Shown: piece after piece, positions 54,401-64,000 of the stretch | Layout: each line of letters begins with the position of its first letter | Position numbering within the stretch: position 1 is the first letter of the stretch | Source: Bactericera cockerelli | Taxonomy: Eukaryota > Arthropoda > Insecta > Hemiptera > Triozidae | Assembly: GCA_024516035.1 (NCBI GenBank) | Contig: CM044956.1 | Coordinates: 9,800,878-9,864,877, forward strand | DNA: 64,000 bases | Reading direction: 5' to 3' | The notes under the pieces: generated by a model | Told to the model about the DNA's origin: nothing | The model's database searches: none | What the model saw: the letters and a program-made list of their open reading frames with translations, nothing else | Translations under genes and position numbers: made by a program

Positions 54401-55066
54401 GCGGCTGCACCGATCTACTCCGACGCCTGGCTGCTGGACATGAGCCGCCCGGAGCTCTTCACGTGGCGGCCCGTGCCCGTGCGGAACAAGCACCACGCGG
54501 CGCCCCTCATCTTCTGCCACCCGGCCGTGAGGGTGGACAGCCGCCACGTGGTCACCATCAGCCAGAACCCGCGGCTGCGGCACCCTGTGAGCCTTGTGCA
54601 GAACATCAGCCTCAGTGAGCCGCCCACGCCCCGCCGCCGCAACAACATGGTGGACGACCGTGACGTGAACATCAACGGGCGGAGGGGCGAGCTGGGCGCC
54701 CTGCGGCGCAAGTACGCGGAGGAGACGCGCCTGCTGGCCTTCCGCCCCGCCCCCCTGCCCCGCCCCCAGGCGCGCGTCCCGCCCACCACGGCGCCCAGCA
54801 AGGAATCCAAGATGGCGGTGCTCGTGCTGGACATCTCGCAGGTGATGGGCGGGGGGTGGGTGGAGTGGCGGGAGGTGAAGCAGGTGGCGCCCCGCAGCCC
54901 GGCGCCCACCATCCTCTACTCCCTGGTGGTGGGGCGGGGGGAGGTGATTATGTTCGGGGGTATGTTCAAGGATAGCCCGAGCGCCGTCCAGGGCGAGACT
55001 GAGATGAACTGTGACACCGTGTCCAACCTGGTCTACTTTATAACTTGTCCTACTCTTGTGATATGA
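48284..55066 (+). CDS. Fbxo42: FBXO42-like F-box/Kelch gene, five exons, two apparent frameshifts
   Basis: Exons 48284-48494 (CDS from 48341), 49580-49702, 50949-51197, 52578-52778 and 54350-55066 join in phase if two single-base deletions (near 52676 and 54372) are allowed for. The order F-box, Kelch repeats (YIFGGC, LVLFGG, MIVFGG), long Ser/Pro/Arg-rich loop and a last Kelch blade (VIMFGGMF) matches vertebrate FBXO42 (JFK). That SCF receptor targets p53 and other proteins. The product is shorter than the ~717-residue human protein, mainly in the disordered loop. It diverges from FBXW5, with start codons about 9.5 kb apart. Confidence 0.88.
49580..49702 (+). CDS. Fbxo42: FBXO42 exon 2
   Basis: The acceptor is ATGTTCCAG and the donor CATG/GTAACT. 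The exon reads VLNYTHLSLSRAISECNIEW, SQEYGDSSITSRYSHSACYH. It parallels the human NIQWES..PITQRFSHSACYYD block. Phases fit exons 1 and 3 exactly. Confidence 0.9.
50364..50894 (+). mobile_element. SINE-C with tRNA-Ser/Leu-like head, split by SINE-D
   Basis: The head GTCCCGGTAGCTCAGTGGTA pairs its first seven bases with CTGGGAC at 50447-50453. A long variable arm and the B box (GGGTTTGAAACCC) recall class II tRNAs. The body resumes at 50807 and ends TCGGGCAGTATAAATAAGGC plus ATTATTATT. Confidence 0.9.
50496..50806 (-). mobile_element. SINE-D inserted into SINE-C, 14-bp target-site duplication
   Basis: ACATAATAATATGT occurs at 50482-50495 and 50807-50820. The insert on the minus strand starts GTCACCGTCGCAGAGTGAGT, has a GGGTTCGATCTC B box and ends in AAAAAAAAAATCGTAC. 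Confidence 0.92.
50949..51197 (+). CDS. Fbxo42: FBXO42 exon 3 (Kelch repeats)
   Basis: The acceptor is TGTCCTCAG and the donor CATCT/GTGAGT. The exon reads [80 protein letters not shown]. It is almost co-linear with human [51 protein letters not shown]. The double-glycine Kelch signatures are present. GC-rich. Its last bases and donor are copied five times at 51605-51740. Confidence 0.95.
51198..52577. repeat. FBXO42 intron 3: donor-copy minisatellite, SINE-B, TTAATAGAAAA tandem repeats
   Basis: 51605-51740 holds five ~30-bp units (GATATCTGTGAGTTACTGCC, TTGAGGCAA). 51945-52210 is a SINE-B copy with a tRNA-Gly-like head on the minus strand. 52215-52565 is made of units of about 55-65 bases (TTTATTGTCATTAATAGAAA, TTAATTGTCATTAAAAGAGA). 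Confidence 0.85.
52578..52778 (+). CDS. Fbxo42: FBXO42 exon 4 (Kelch), 1-base deletion, GC donor
   Basis: The acceptor is TCGTTTCAG. The exon reads QNTWRCVETPSPPPPLAFHS, VSLHDDVMIVFG. Then the frame shifts, because TTCGGGGAGCC has four G's where five would give FGGATANNV. After the shift it continues GTNDVWSLDLTRLEWTKRHT, SDVKPSP, matching human [22 protein letters not shown]. Exon 5 begins with a single base completing Arg. The only end in phase is therefore CCCAG/GCGAGT, a GC donor. Confidence 0.82.
52826..52942. mobile_element. 117-bp hAT-type MITE with 8-bp target-site duplication
   Basis: The terminal repeats CAGGGGTGCCCAACC and GGTTGGGCAGCCCTG are inverted with one mismatch. CAGTATTA flanks both sides (52818-52825, 52943-52950). 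The interior has a GATCGACCGGTCGATCGCGA palindrome. It sits 48 bases after exon 4. Confidence 0.95.
53490..54349 (+). repeat. ~53-bp minisatellite of the FBXO42 exon 5 acceptor and first exon bases (about 16 copies)
   Basis: Each unit reads AACTGTTGAC(C)TCCCGCAG, GTACTGTTCTAGTCAGATCT, ACATTGACCTAATG. The part from CCCGCAG to GATCTACAT is identical to the true acceptor and exon 5 start at 54347. Units differ mainly by CTCCC/TCCC. The array abuts the real exon. Confidence 0.96.
54350..55066 (+). CDS. Fbxo42: FBXO42 last exon (Kelch and C-terminal part), 1-base deletion near start
   Basis: It opens YCSSQIY. The exon then has ACATGACGG, where the upstream intronic copies read ACATTGACC. Adding one base brings the frame into register with SDAWLLDMSRPELFTWRPVP. 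The frame then stays open to TGA at 55064. It includes CHPAVRVDSRHVVTISQNP, the arginine-rich loop LSEPPTPRRRNNMVDDRD, then MAVLVLDISQV, VEWREVKQ and the last blade VVGRGEVIMFGGMFKDSP. These parallel human CHPACRVGQCVVVFSQAPS, VLDIKDT..VKWKVF and VVQGRGELIIFGGLMDKK. Very GC-rich, unlike its flanks. Confidence 0.87.
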
Positions 55067-58000
55067 ACACCAGATAGACCTTCAGAACTTTCTAGCAGGA
55101 CGAATGAGGTGGATTTCTTATTTCTTCAGAAATTGTGAAGCCTCAGAGTTCTTACTCGGGTGGAAATAGAATTGCACTTGATTGAAAATAACGAGCTTCG
55201 TGTCGCTTGTTTGATGCCAAATGTAAAATTTGTTCTTGGATTGACTGTCTTTTGTCTTATCTTTCATTTGTGACCTATGAATGAAACATTTTGAGGTGAA
55301 ATTCAAAAATGATGTGTTGAATCAGGCGCGGCCGGCCGGTGGGAAAATGTTTTGATGGTGCTCCCACATAAATAATTGTGCTAAAATTTAGAGAGCCTTA
55401 GTTTTAGTACCTACTCGTTACATAGTTTGAGTTTTTACTTACCATAATATTTTTAGTTCATAATAATTATGAACTAAAAATGATTCGAGAAAGTGACTTT
55501 CATTGTGTAAGAGCCAGGCTTCAAAAAACCACAGCTCCTTAACACCTGCCAGGCCTGGTAGACCCATTAGCTATTAGCCGAGATGAAAAGTGTAGAAAAC
55601 TCAACTAACACATTCACGACGTAAAATTAATTTGCCTTTGTTTTCCTTATTGTTGCTTTTATTTACTTTGGAATAACGGCGTATGTAAAAGAAAAAAAAA
55701 AAAAAATAATAAATTAAATGTGAAATATTTAACAACTTCTACATTTAAACTATTCTCCTGAAAAGTTGTAAAAATTAACATAATATGCCGTTATTCCAGA
55801 CACCCATTCATTTATTTAATGTTAGTCAAGAATTTTTCAATTGTAACAAATATTTTACGATCCACTAATAGCTTTATGGCCAAGAGTTTATTTAAAGTAA
55901 AAAATCATTCTTATTCTCTACTTCTCTCTCTTTTTACAAAGTTTTTTTTTTCTTTGTATTTCGACTGGACAGATCTATGTCGATTGATTAAATGAAGGTA
56001 TTTAATTCAGTGATATAACTATGTATATAACGGTGTATATAACTATAAAGTTGAAAAACACTACTTTAATATAATAGAAGATAGATAGATAGACTTCAGT
56101 GAACGTAACCCTAAATCAAAATAAATTTGTAAATACTTTAAAATCTTTTAAATAATGTAAAAAAATGTTAATATTTCTTTATTGAAGTTATAGAAATAAA
56201 ATATTGTTAAACACTTGATTATATAAAGGTCATTGAGTTTTTACTGCTATTCAGGGAATCTTGGCTTACTTTCATAAAAATTTCAACCTTATATCTGCTT
56301 GACAAGTTGACACTTGAAAGTACGTTTTCTCTACTTTGCGTATTGTTTGATTTTTCACAATTATTTTTATTATTGTTAAACTCTATATGTACGAATGTAA
56401 ATAAAATAAAAAATCAACAATTCTATCAACCACTCAGAGCTTCCTTCAAAACAAAACAAAAAATACTTGCAAACCATCGAAAATAATATTGCAATCAACA
56501 TTAATAATAATATCGCCTTATTTATACTGTCCGATTAGGACTATTAAATCCCATTATTCCAGCAGTAAGCCCAAGACGTATTATTATGTGGTAAAAAATT
56601 CCAAATGGGAGGGTAACTTGTCATGTCCCGGCTGGGTTTCGAACCTGCAACCACTGGAACCTCTGGATTCACAGAGTGCCGCCTTTAGCACTGAGCTACC
56701 GGAACAGAACAATACAAATTCTAACTAACTAAAGTCTTGCCAATACTTAGGAATCATTACAAACACATTTCAAAAGTCTTCATTATTTAGCATCTTATCA
56801 AACTGATGGAATGTACCCAAGGAAGAGGCTGATTTGACAGCACTGGCGAATATTTAGAAAGAACATCGGTATAGTCTTCGACTGTCAGCGAGGCATTTTC
56901 CACCATGAGTTCTGGCTCCAGAATGTCTTACTTGTCCTACTCTCAACTCTGAAACAGAAGATACGAAGTGATAACCAACATGATCTCGTAAAATCTAATC
57001 TTTGGTTAAAGACTTGAACCAATGGTCTGGAATCCAGGTAGCATTGGTTGGGATACATGATTCTTGCCTCGGTTATTTGTTAAATAATTTGACCACATAC
57101 ATACGATTTTATCATGTGAAGAACTTGTATCATAATAAATAAGAAGAATAGAAATATTTTATGCGATATTGTAAAAAGTAACAATACTGGAAATTTATTG
57201 AAAAAAAAAAACAAATATCAGGATGATAAATGTTACACACAGGAAAACACAAAATCGAATAGGTACAAGAAAAATTCATAAACGAAGAAATACTTTAAAA
57301 AAGATCATTGATTATTTATTTATCAAATAAAAATGACTAGAAACGTACAAAAAAAAGGAAGTCTTTGGTACAAAGGGGAAAAACTCTTTAAGCTTTTGTT
57401 GAAACGAGAAACTGAAACCAAATTTCGAATACTTTTTCTGTCGGTTCTGGGGTTTGAACCAGGGACCTTTCGCATGGTCAGCGAGTTGCTGTTTCAGGTC
57501 AGAATTTCTGTGGATGTGATAACATTAAAAGTTATACTCATAGTTTGTTTTTACTGATTATTAAAAATGTTTTTTTTTTTATACTCGTATACCAATTTTA
57601 TAGAAATTTTATGTCTGTAGTTTTCTAAGTTTACCTAATAGGTAAAATATGTGCATAGGTATTTTTATGAAAAACTTTTGCTTCATTACAGAGAATCGAC
57701 ATATGTATTATAAAGACGTAGGAACATAATGTCAAGTAGGATAAACAGAGTTAATATACATTGAATGGACCAACAAAAGTTGTGAAAAGGGTCTTAATAC
57801 AAATATTTTACAGATTAACATTACATTTAAAATTCCAAATCAAAATAATATGTACATTATTAAAAAATAATACTTAAATGGCACTATGGAACGTTTTATG
57901 TGATTTTACAGAATACAAGAATCATGTGGGACCCACGGACATTAATTAGCCTTAACGTGGTGTAAGGCTGGGATAACCAGTCAACTAGGACTGATGAAAG

Positions 58001-59053
58001 AGAAAAAAGAAGACAGTATGGTTTGTACATTGTACATATTAAGTCTTAATATTTGTCAGTGGTCCGGAACCGGGGTGCCTTGAGTCACCTTCAGGGGTGC
58101 CGCGAGAACTAACTTGGCCTACTTAGCTGAAGTTTTCCATCATCTGAATGCTCTGAATACAGGCCTGCAAGGTCCCTCTGACTTTTTTCTCTCCTGAGGT
58201 GCCGCTAGGCTAAGAAGTCAAAGAAAGGGTCCCGCGATGGAGAATTGGTTGCGGACCACTGATTTAAGTGATGACTGTTTCACAGACTATGAAACAAGAG
58301 CCAATGTGTTTAGAATTTGGACTTGTGTCACTGCAAATGCGTCTAGAGTTTGAGGCTGTATGACATCAAATGTGCCTGAACAGAACATATAGTCTCGAGT
58401 TTCATCTATGCGACCGAAAATGAATATAGAATTTAACGCACTAGTGGGACAGCAAATGGAGCTTTAACTTTGGCTCTTACAACTGCAAGTTACGTGGTCT
58501 TCACTTATTGGAGAGCATATAAGCTTTGTGTGTAAGCAATTACAATGGCACTTACAGTTGAACCTAGACTCTCAGAGAAGTCAAGAGACCAGATTTTTTT
58601 CTCTTGTATCCAGGTTTCTCTTATAAAGAGATTATTTTCTCTAATAGAGGTAAATTTGACCTAGAAATTTTCTTTTATATCCAAGTTAAAATTAATAATT
58701 AATTAATAATATTGCCTTATTTAAACTGCCCGATTAGGACGATTAAAGTCCCATTATTCCAGCAGTAAACCCAAGACATATTATTATGTGGTAAAAATCC
58801 CAAATGGGAGGATAACATGTCATGTCCCGGCTGGGTTTCGAACCCACGACTTCTGGAGTCTTTGGATTCACAGAGTGCCGCCTTTACCACTGAGCTACCG
58901 GGACAGACAGGACCAGAATTTTTTTCTCTTGTATCCAGGTTTCTCTTATAAAGAGATTATTTTCTCTATTAGAGATAAATTTGACCTGGATTTTTTTCTT
59001 ATATAACCAGGTTCGACTGTATACACATGTGAGAGTCTAAGACATGTGAGTGT
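55067..59053. other. Intergenic DNA: SINE-C at 56503 and 58693, hAT-like MITE, SINE-B piece
   Basis: 55067-56500 is AT-rich with no gene. 56503-56706 is a minus-strand SINE-C. 57405-57490 is a SINE-B piece. 58057-58261 is a hAT-like MITE (CAGTGGTCCGGAACC / GGTTGCGGACCACTG). 58693-58907 is a minus-strand SINE-C flanked by two copies of a TTTTTTCTCTTGTATCCAGG segment (58589, 58918). Confidence 0.65.
58057..58261. mobile_element. hAT-like MITE, 205 bp
   Basis: The 15-bp terminal inverted repeats have one mismatch. The flanking 8-mers (ATATTTGT / ATTTAAGT) agree at only five positions, so it is an old insertion or the ends are slightly misplaced. The interior has GGGGTGCCTTGAGTCACCTT. Confidence 0.65.
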
Positions 59054-59640
59054 CTAGGGTTTCGTCTTTTCCGACAGCCACTCCCTCACCTCGCCGTTCC
59101 TCTGCAGGAAGTGCAGGATCCAGTCCTTGCCCGCCACCTGCTTCTCCCGGCTGAAGCAGTGGCTGATCTGGTTCTTCTCGCAGAACATGTAGGTGTACGT
59201 GGCTATCAGCTCCTTGCTAATGGGCAGCTTGGCCTTGAGCTGCTTGATCTCGGCGACCAGCTGTCTCTCCTGGTCCAGGTTGAGCACGGAGCGGTTGTGC
59301 ATGTAGCGGACGTGCCGCTGCTCGCCGTACTTGAGGACGAAGTGGCGCCGCAGCGTGGAGCTGGAGACCCGCAGCATGGAGGCGGCCACGCGGTAGCTGT
59401 AGCCGCGCCGCAGCACCAGCTGCAGAGCCTTGTCCAGCGCGTCCTGCTTGTTGTCCCTTACCTCGGGTTCCGCCAGCCGCTCCTTCTCCTCCTCGAGATA
59501 CACCTCGGGTTCCACCAGCCGCAAGTCACCGTCGTCCTCGTCAGAGTCGGGCTGGCCAGGCCTGGGCTTACACACGCGATAGTGCGACAGCACGTTCATC
59601 ATCTTGAGGCTTTTGTTGCAATTTTTGCAATCAATGGTTA
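59054..59640 (-). CDS. Terminal exon: C2HC finger + pipsqueak HTH + CENP-B-like HTH
   Basis: The acceptor TCGTTCACAG ends at 59641, and the exon begins in phase 1 and runs 195 codons to a stop at 59054. In order: a CxxC..HxxxC finger (IDCKNCNKSLKMMNVLSHYR, then VC), an acidic stretch (DSDEDDGDLRLVEPEVYLEE), a pipsqueak-type helix-turn-helix (KALQLVLRRGYSYRVAASML, RVSSSTLRRHF), and the end of a CENP-B/Tigger-type HTH (GKDWILHFLQRN). No DDE domain follows. It is probably DNA-binding and nuclear. As a clean, GC-rich exon with an in-phase acceptor it looks like a host gene, perhaps descended from a pogo-like transposase. Upstream exons lie at higher coordinates, possibly outside the window. Confidence 0.75.
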
Positions 59641-62517
59641 CTGTGAACGAGAAATCAGAGTTGTGTTAGATATCTTTATGTATAACTAGCGGGCTGTCGC
59701 CCGCTTTGCGGGCCGAGGTATGGCCGTGAAAGCAAAAAATCCTTTTTCGCCAATGGCAGGTGTTGTAGTGGGAATTTCGAAAAATCCCGTCTTATTGCAC
59801 ATCTAGACTATAAGACAAAGCTATCTAACAAATTTCAGCTTCCTAGGACTTACCAGTTCGGAGAAACAGTGATGAATCAGTCAGTCAGTGAGTGAAACTC
59901 TCTTATTTAAGTATAGATTTGTCAGATTCATTTTACCTCCAGTTCTACACTTGATTTCGATGCGAATTTAATACAACTAGTTTTAACTAACTCACAAAAT
60001 AATTCGACAATTGGCCGTTTGATATAGATACGAATGGTTGGGGGGAAGAGCTCACTCCAGTGAGAATCATGCCATAAAAAAAGAAAGTCTATAAAAATAG
60101 GAAAAGATGAGATAGTCAAAACTAGTCGATTTCTTAAAAAAAATATGTGAATTTCATCCAATATAAAATGGTAAGATAATGTGACACTTAGTCAAAATAT
60201 GGGTTCCATTCCCGTACTAAAAAAATATCTCCATATAAGCAAATGAAAATAAAGACAATACAGTGTTCGGGTATGTCAATATAAAAATCACTCTTTATTT
60301 TTTATTAACTTATAAAAAAAACTAACTTTAATCATAAAATAATAATACTTCTTGTAAATCCAGGCAAGTCACGAAGGCCAATCGAGAAAAAAAAATCCCA
60401 GAGATTTAAATTTGGCACGTTTTGATGAATTCACATACTCACTGTCACACTTCCCCTAACATTTGTTTTAAGTGCCTCACTGTCTAGAAAGCTAAATAAA
60501 TAAGATCATTAATCCTCAAATTCGTAGTCCATAATTTTAGCAAAAGTGACATGATAATCATCTGAACGGCGGGGGGCAATGGTAGGGAGAAAAAAATCTA
60601 TACAATTTCTAGCACTGTCTTACAAAGAGAATTTTATAATTAACAAGTCCCCAAGAACCATGTAATGAAGAAGGAAATTACATTTATTTCTGGAGGCATT
60701 CATGGGATTTGTCTCTCATGCGAAAGATATTAATATTTTCAACGTGTGAGGATAGGAAGGAAAACCATTTTTGCCGCTGCTACAAGTAAGACACGATACT
60801 AAATTAATAACAAAATATATAAATTAAAATGGTTGGTTTTGGCACAAAGGTTACAAAAAAGGTATCTACTCGTATTTTTGTTTTACGATTATACCAGAAA
60901 GCAAATGAATTTTTTCACTTCATTTTTTACAAAGCTTCATTCATACACAATAATCACGCCCTTTTTACATTTATTGTAATTTATTACTTTGATGTCAAAT
61001 AAGGAGTTTTATTATTATTATTGTGGGTTTAGTTCTCTACTAAATTTAGTTCTCAAGTAAATTTCGTAGGCTCAGTGAAAGAGTCAAAACTTACGAACTA
61101 AGAGCTTACATTGAAATCTTAAGGCTACATTATGAAACAGGATTAAAGTTAATATAAGCCTGACACGCCCTGAAGTCGGAGTTTCGAACAATCATAGCGC
61201 ACTGTAGTCTGAGTTGAGGGATAGTGCCCACCTAGATTAAATCTAATCCTGTTTTAAAATTTCGCCCTCTTTTGCCTCCAATTTATAAATATTTTCAAAA
61301 AAATTCAACTTAGGGACAGTAATATAATTGTACATGTACAATTGTACATTATACGTACTAACTATGCACTAATGAGATCAAATTTATGGTCAAGTAAAAA
61401 TTATACAATGTGAATATAAATTACGTGACCAAAATTCTAGGGCTAATAGAACTCATTGATTGCAATTAAAAATATTCAATGAATCTATTACATATAGTGA
61501 TTTTGTCGGAAATGCTTCATATTTTTGAGAAAAAAAAAAATCAACGAAAAAATTGGAAGTTCTGCTTCAGATGGCATTGTTTTTTCAAAAACGCTCTAGA
61601 AATAAGCTCAGTTCAGATTTATATTTTGAAATGTTTGTAATCTTAAGGCAAATTGTATGATCTTTCGAACCGTGCAAAAAAAGATAGAGCAAATTTAGTA
61701 CCCAAGAGTTGGAAAATCGCAAATGAAGCATTTGCGACAATATCACTAGAATATTTTCCATTTTAATGGACAAAACGGACTATCAACCCTAGAGTTTGGG
61801 TCACGTAATTTAGATTCACCCTGTATATACGGTATAAAAATATTATTCATCCAAGTCCGATTTAATAAACACTACCTTAGCATTGCTTAGTACTAGAGCG
61901 GCAGAATGCTTCGTACCACTCATAAGGTGTCAGTAAATACTAATTCTATAGTTTATTTTTCAGTAGGATTCATTAATTAAGACCTTTGATAATAAAGGTT
62001 CATTGGAATCATGATAGGGTCCCCCTATTTTAGAATTGTGTTTTTAATAATAGGGTACTGGTATTTTTCCTGTAGTTTTAATGGCAAGAACATGGTTATT
62101 CAATGTATACTTGATCAAATACTCATCATAACTAAAATTATTTTGATTGAAGTCAAATCCAATGAACTAGTTCATTGGAAAAATGCCACCTGGAATAATC
62201 GTTTGAGAGACCATTTACCTTTATTCAAATGAAAATTTAAAGACCTATTTTAGAATTCCTGGTTAGATTTTAATATGATAGCTGATATTTTTTTATTATT
62301 TTTTCCCCCTGTTAGGCGCTTTAACACCACTGATGAAGTGGGTCGTTCGCGCATAGCTGATATTGTAGCTGTAAAAGTGTATTTCTAACTTTGGTGACAA
62401 TTATTTTTAGCTGAGATAATTAATAACAAATTTATTTCTTGTTCTCGTACGAACGAACCGCGACTGATAGGTACATTCGGGTTAGCAATTAAACTCGCAA
62501 AAATCATCATTCAATTT
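59641..62517. other. AT-rich DNA between the two minus-strand terminal exons
   Basis: 59685-59930 is a short interspersed repeat (ACTAGCGGGCTGTCGCCCGC head, TCAGTCAGTCAGTGAGTG near its end) related to that at 1862. 61131-61272 is a MITE with ends ATTATGAAACAGGATTA / TAATCCTGTTTTAAAAT. No further zinc-finger exon is seen. Confidence 0.6.
62432..62437 (-). terminator. Possible polyadenylation signal for the zinc-finger exon
   Basis: AATAAA on the minus strand, about 80 bases after the stop codon at 62518. Plausible by position only. Confidence 0.4.
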
Positions 62518-62840
62518 TCAAAATAAACCATTCAATTTTTTCTCATGGTTTCTCATATGCACATTTAGATGCGTCTTCCTCGTCGCAGTATAGTTACATA
62601 GTTTACATACAAATGGTCTGTCTCCTAGATGTATTCTTATATGGTTTTTCATATTTCCATTGTAATAGGTGGCATAGGAACAGGCATAGCACACGTATTT
62701 ATGCTTCAGAATATCGGTTCGTCTCATGAAGGAACATAATCTGCAATGCTCGAGGATGTCCCGCAGATTTGAGGAGATGTTGGAACGACAGTGAACACAG
62801 AATATTCCCATGAAGACAGAAGCACTGCGGCCGAGATAAC
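62518..62840 (-). CDS. Terminal exon with C2H2 zinc fingers, lola-like
   Basis: The acceptor CCTGTTGCCAG ends at 62841 and the exon starts in phase 1 with GYLGRSASVFMGIFCVHC. It encodes an atypical CxxC..HCRLC segment, then a C2H2 finger CYACSYATYYNGNMKNHIRI (H) with linker LGDRPF, and a second finger CKLCNYTATRKTHLNVHMRN (H), stopping after EKKLNGLF. The YxCxxCxYxTxxxxNxxxHxRxHxGxRPFxCxLCNYxA pattern is typical of the alternative 3' exons of longitudinals lacking (lola) and related BTB zinc-finger genes. Those are spliced to a common BTB exon. No BTB exon is in the window, so gene identity is inference. Confidence 0.8.
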
Positions 62841-64000
62841 CTGGCAACAGGGAAAAGGATATGTTATGAAAATATAAACAGCTGTCCAGGTATGTTCTGA
62901 TTTTCATGTACATCTAATACAACTTCTCACTTTTCTGTTTATACTGATTAAAAATAGAGAGGTTAGTTGATGGCATGGATAGTCAGAACTAATACCTGCT
63001 GTTGAGAGCAAATAAGCTCGAAACAGCTGTCCAGGTAAGTTCTGATTTTCATGTACATCTAATACAACTTGTAACTTTTCTGTTTACACTGATATACTGA
63101 TTTGATAGCTTTATTAAACAGCTCTTCTACATATATGTAGCTTCAAAAACTCGGATGACTTTAAAACAGAAGTGAATAGGATCCTCAAGAATTTCTTGTC
63201 GTCGTCACACTTTCATTTGTCGTTTTAAACTATCTATAGACAAGTAATCTCTTTTTTTTAAATTAATCAACATGTTTATTTAATGTGAACTCACGGGTGG
63301 CTCTTTATGAACACAAAATTCAACTTTGTGTACACAGTCGTTTCTTTAAAGATGAATTTAAATTAATTTCCTTCAGTCCATAAATTATTATCAGCGTTGG
63401 AAAAATAGTAAATCAGGACTCTACTGATTTCAAACTAGAAATTTAGGTTGGAAATTTTTGATGGACTAAATATATTTATAAAATTAAAATAGATTTTCAT
63501 ACATACCTTTTCATGTTTAAACAAAACATTAAATATAGCAACAACAGGGCAATGGCATGCACAACTGCAAAATCACGCTAGAGAGACATAAAATTAATCA
63601 AATAAACAACACTAATTTAAATAAGCAATTCAAGATAAGAAATAATAAAATATTAAAAATATTTCACAAATGAAAAATTTATAATCAATTATTTCATTAC
63701 CTACCACTACATCTAGGAACAAGTAAATTTACGATTTTGGTTTGCAAAATGAGTCAAGTTTTACAGCATAATTTTCATAAACTAGTTGAATAGATTTGAG
63801 TCATTGTTTTGTTTTTTATGGATTTGAAAACTAGCTTTTTCCTTAATTTTTAACTCAATTATTATTTGAGTGCTAACAGCATTGATAAAAAAACTATTTG
63901 ATCTCTCAATTTCAAAAAGTTAATATGTAGATTTTTAGAAAGAGTTTACTATGTATTCAAAACGGATTTTTTAAAAAAGATTTAATAATATTTATTAAGA
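62841..64000. other. Intron upstream of the zinc-finger exon: dispersed repeat and AT-rich DNA
   Basis: Two reversed copies of the CAGTATAAACAGAAAAGTGA repeat lie at 62870-62975 and 62995-63100, separated by GAGAGCAAATAAGCTCGAAA. The rest, to 64000, is AT-rich with no recognisable gene. Confidence 0.55.

Noticed and set aside
55320..55340. GC-rich spot GGCGCGGCCGGCCGG as a possible CpG promoter
   Set aside because: Only about 15 bases long and isolated in AT-rich DNA; no transcript evidence.
59111..59689. 192-codon plus-strand frame opposite the pipsqueak exon
   Set aside because: Antisense of a GC-rich coding exon; the minus-strand frame has recognisable domains and a splice acceptor.

Overview
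This window is eukaryotic, AT-rich and very repeat-rich. It is almost certainly from an insect genome. Short GC-rich coding exons sit in long AT-rich introns with GT-AG splice sites, accompanied by many tRNA-derived SINEs, MITEs, an R1/I-like non-LTR retrotransposon and a 13 kb satellite. A hemipteran such as a planthopper would fit, but I cannot prove the species from sequence alone.

Four cellular gene pieces are recognisable. (1) An FBXW5-like F-box/WD gene runs on the minus strand from its start codon at 38844 to at least 4927. Six exons join in consistent phase into about 358 residues, and the C-terminal WD40 exons lie outside the window. (2) An FBXO42-like F-box/Kelch gene runs on the plus strand (48284-55066, five exons), divergent from FBXW5. 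It carries two apparent 1-base deletions and a probable GC-AG intron. (3) A minus-strand terminal exon (59640-59054) encodes a C2HC finger plus pipsqueak and CENP-B-like helix-turn-helix. (4) A minus-strand terminal exon (62840-62518) encodes C2H2 fingers of the type seen in lola-like BTB genes. Exons 3 and 4 both begin with phase-1 acceptors and could be alternative 3' exons of one gene.

Layout: 1-4032 is a decayed R1-like element on the minus strand (ORF2 then ORF1). 4927-6142 holds FBXW5 exons 6 and 5. 6725-19975 is a 42-bp satellite inside FBXW5 intron 4. 20998-25048 holds exons 4 and 3, surrounded by partial exon copies. 25049-27900 is a mixed array of exon-3 edge copies and a GAATA pentanucleotide. 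29325-33710 is a 2 kb tandem duplication with 73-bp minisatellites. 34600-35960 is a 25-bp minisatellite with 75-bp higher-order order. 36776-38844 holds exons 2 and 1, followed by a 62-bp minisatellite made from the exon 1 edge. 38.9-48.2 kb is intergenic with SINEs and a 582-bp foldback. 48.3-55.1 kb is FBXO42, and 55.1-64 kb is SINE-rich intergenic DNA with the two terminal exons.

The most striking pattern is that, at five separate exon boundaries in two unrelated genes, the adjacent intron carries tandem or repeated copies of the exon edge with its splice site. I call these exon-edge minisatellites. They multiply splice acceptors or donors next to the real one. I know of no description of such a recurrent pattern, though assembly or sequencing artefact must be excluded first.
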